From: Lichtheimia corymbifera B2541
Taxonomy: Eukaryota; Mucoromycota; Mucoromycetes; Mucorales; Lichtheimiaceae
NCBI GenBank assembly: GCA_000697475.1
Contig: JNEU01001108.1
Location: 1-64,000 of the forward strand
Direction: 5' to 3'
Length of the DNA stretch: 64,000 nt
Below the pieces are notes generated by a model. It ran no database searches. It had not been told where the DNA came from and worked only from the letters and a program-made list of their open reading frames with translations. The translations under genes were made by a program, and so were the position numbers. How positions within the stretch are numbered: position 1 is the stretch's first letter; each line of letters opens with the position of its first letter. Below are positions 61,213-64,000 of the stretch, piece after piece.

Positions 61213-64000
61213 TTAAGTGTAAAGCTCATCAGTAAAGTCGCTGATGAAGGGGATGGATCCCTTTTGTAAGTCTTCATCCTTGAGGAATTCAGTAGGGAAC
61301 TGCACCAAATGACCACGTACACGGCCCAATTGTTCTTGAATGATCTCAACTGGCATGCCAGGGTCACCCACATGGCCAATATCGATCTTGCTACTATCAG
61401 GATAGAATTGCTTATATTGATCCCAGTTCACAACTAAGGTTTCTTTTATCAGTAAAATGGTCATTATGGATACCCTCATGCTATCATCTTACCAGTATCA
61501 TCGGGAACGCACTGGAAGACAGCTCTAAAGATTTCAGTGTTGGTACGAGCAACGTCATTCCACAAGCCAAGGGTTTCCTCGCCCAAAGGATCCATGACGA
61601 GACGATCCTCTTCAGTGTCAGTGTTGTCGATTTGAGGCACAGGAAGAGGCATCATATCCTCCTTCACGTCATCAAGAGCACGCTCTTCTCCAAGAAGACC
61701 AAGATGCTCCTTCCAAAGCTGACGACGGAGTGTGGCGGCAAATCGACTGGCTTCATACTATAATAAATCCCCAGTTAATTAAGTGCGATCGACAATTTCA
61801 GGAACAGATAGATATCCCTCAGCCTCCTTTTTACTTTATCCCCCACCCCCAACATATTCATTATGTACTTACATAACGGCCATTCATTTGCGAAGGAATC
61901 ATATCTTGATCCTCAACAATCAAAGCAATCTCAGAATCACGATCACCACACTGCGAACGATCGTTAAGGTTAGCTGAGCCCATAATCACCAAGCGGTCTA
62001 TTGTTATTTGATTATGAGATCAGTACAATCCCCGATAGTGGTATATGTGGTACAAATGTGGCACAATGACTTACCATCCACAATCATAAGCTTGGCATGG
62101 ATATAAAGCTCCTCAGAAACAAAGTCCTTGTTCTTGAGTCCACCTTGCTCATCACCTTCCTCAGCAACACGGGTGTATTCGACTTCATCCTCAACGTCGT
62201 TAGTGTAGCCATCGACACGAGCCAAAGCCTCTTCGACCGCCTTACGGCGGATCACATCATGGCTTCTCAAGCTGTAAAAGCCAATGTAGTCAGCAGGATC
62301 GATATCAGCATCTTGCAATCTTTCCATGATACTCTTGCCACCACGGCAAATAGACATGTATTGATAGCTCATGACCATTCTATTTGATATTCAAGATTAG
62401 TTTCATGTATTGCTGATCACGTAAAACGACTTTTACCTTGCGGTAGCAGCAGCGTCTGTGCTCAAATCTGCAGGGAAAGCAGGCATCAGCGGCATCAACA
62501 CGATCACGCGGAAAGGTTCACGCTCCTCATGTGCACGGATGATACGCTTAACAATGGCATTGCCAATTTGGTTCTTGAGAACATAGTCCTCATCCTCTTC
62601 GGTAGCAGTGACTATACACAAGGTCATTAATAAACGCTTATCATGCATATAACCACCCTCTTGAATACTCACTAAAGAATTGGTTTTCAATATAAACAAA
62701 GTGCTCGGCGCTGAGAATAGATGAGACGTAGGCATTTTGGATCGAATGCTCGGTTTCATCAACACCCAAGCTCCATTCACCAACACTACGAAGCACTTGG
62801 GTGCGGCAAGTGCCTTGAATATCACGCGTACCATGCATGAAGCGATGAGCTCTGTGTGCAGGATGATCATCATCCTCACCAGGGATACTGAAACGCTGAT
62901 GATGACCGAAACCACCAAGGGCAGGCTTCAAAAAGAGCACACGCTCATCATCCATGTTCTTTTCATGCTTGATGTAGTTCCAGCGCTCACAGAAATGTCG
63001 GCTCACATCGAGAACCGGACCACCCAACTAAAAAAGAAACCCGGTGCTTAACGACGCGCTATTCCTTTGTTGCGTAACCTACCACACACACTTACCATAC
63101 AAAGCGAAATATCGTGCCATGGCATTCTGGGGGTAGTGGTCTTGTCAATCAAACGTCTATCCCAGTTTTCCACTGTTATGTATGTATGTGAGCTTATTTG
63201 TATTTCAGCATGCAATGTGTAAATATAAACATACCATCCTCGAAATCACGGACACGTGCATCATTGTAGTCTTGGCCTGAAATAGCAACATTTAACATAT
63301 ACATGTTCACACAGCAAAAGCACTACCAAGTTTACCTGGGAAAATCTCCATGCCAGTGCCATCGGTAAAGTCAGCCAAGCGATGGCTATGTGTATCCCAG
63401 CGACTAGAAAGATCGTCAATAAACCTGTTTCTAATACAAATCACCATCATTCATCCTACCCGTAGCAAAGATCAAGACCACCCAAGAATGCAATTTGGTT
63501 GTCAACAACAATGTACTTGTCGTGGTGAGACCAGAAAGCGTTTCTTCCCTTCAAGCTGAAATCAGGTGATCGTTGCACTATAAACACACACACACGCACA
63601 ATGAGCCCTCTATCCTTTAACAGTGCTTTGATCTTGATTGCCTTACCAACAATGTTTTCATGGAGGCCTTCCAAAACGTTCTTGGTGTGCTCACTGTTGA
63701 TGGTAAGAGCGAGTGACACTTCCTGAAATTTTCATGCAAACGAAAAGAGGCATCAGCCAAGCCTTGCACTACCCTGCTGTATGACCACCACCTTTTGTGT
63801 TTTACATTACCTTGTACACGACGACAAAGATCTTGACACCTTCCTCGGCCTTACGCTTGAGCAACTCATCAATACGATACCCAGGGTACTTGGCAGGAGG
63901 TCTGCGGAGATACTATTATACATACACATCCAAAGAGGATGAGCAAAAAGGAACCTGCAAATGAGCCTGTTACTGTATAACGTTACCAACTCGGGAGACT
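61213..64000 (-). CDS. Phospholipase D (PLD1/Spo14 type), C-terminal part, 13 exons seen
   Basis: Exons: 64000-63987 (cut), 63912-63811, 63722-63647, 63577-63460, 63403-63336, 63276-63235, 63172-63096, 63027-62673, 62611-62437, 62379-62075, 61997-61873, 61757-61493, 61433-61213; 646 residues in the window. It opens in [20 protein letters not shown], the block before the first HKD motif. HKD1 is [20 protein letters not shown] with LCYGRWDTH; HKD2 is [20 protein letters not shown] followed by DRSQ. Both catalytic His, Lys and Asp are present. PLD hydrolyses phosphatidylcholine to phosphatidic acid and choline, acting in membrane traffic and sporulation. The N-terminal part (expected PX/PH region) lies beyond 64000. 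Intron phases are consistent throughout; the acceptor at 63404 is chosen over one 24 bases upstream because it gives YGRWDTHSH. Confidence 0.96.

Overview
The window is nuclear DNA of a filamentous fungus, most likely an early-diverging one (Mucoromycota, Mucorales-like). The evidence is the gene content, the intron density (about 120 introns in 23 spliced or single-exon genes, mostly 45-90 bases, with GTAAG-type donors and CTRAC/CTGAC-like branch sites), short intergenic gaps, CT-rich leaders before start codons, and protein sequences that look unlike Dikarya. The genus is inference; nothing here fixes it. Exon models were built by hand: each one keeps frame through every junction, and the summed exon length is a multiple of three in every complete gene.

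Layout. 1-4.4 kb: a copy of a dispersed repeat and other degenerate repeats, no gene. 4.4-6.0 kb (-): HAUS1-like augmin subunit. 6.0-8.8 kb: gene-poor upstream region. 8.85-9.7 kb (+): homeodomain protein. 10.9-12.8 kb (-): Rua1-C-type zinc-binding regulator. 13.9-15.1 kb (+): unknown coiled-coil protein. 15.6-17.3 kb (+): F-box/WD40 protein. 17.5-19.0 kb (-): Gcn5 acetyltransferase. 20.0-21.9 kb (+): cytochrome P450. 22.7-26.2 kb (+): importin beta-1. 26.6-26.8 kb (-): ribosomal protein eL41, 25 residues, with its start codon split by an intron. 27.6-29.2 kb (+): GPI-anchored periplasmic-binding-protein-like protein.

29.2-33.0 kb is a repeat island: two stacked palindromes (about 400 and 645 bp), direct copies, and a degenerate tandem array ending in a second copy of the repeat at position 1. 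Then 33.1-34.1 (+) Sec22; 34.7-37.1 (+) Yak1 kinase; 37.3-38.2 (-) Efm7-like methyltransferase; 38.6-40.1 (+) inositol-tetrakisphosphate kinase; 40.2-41.2 (-) PQQ-type propeller protein; 41.6-43.3 (-) Atg15 lipase, divergent from 43.4-44.3 (+) Efg1; 44.4-46.5 (-) cytochrome b5/acyl-CoA dehydrogenase fusion; 47.4-48.6 (-) MpaB-type oxygenase; 50.1-51.5 (+) two-domain fasciclin protein.

51.5-57.3 kb has no gene I can support and is filled with degenerate direct repeats. At its end (57.03-57.14 kb) lies a compact segment with four helices, two of them crossing as a pseudoknot, flanked by good splice sites; this is the best candidate for something undescribed. The window ends with 57.3-59.0 (-) rhodanese/persulfide-dioxygenase-like fusion, 59.7-61.0 (-) NIPA-type magnesium transporter, and 61.2-64.0 (-) phospholipase D, cut by the window edge.

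The genes are ordinary scattered eukaryotic loci rather than a pathway cluster. Loose themes are membrane and phosphoinositide/inositol signalling (PLD, ITPK, Sec22, Atg15), growth control (Yak1, F-box/WD40, Gcn5, Rua1-like, homeodomain) and oxidative or sulfur metabolism (P450, MpaB, b5-ACAD, rhodanese fusion).
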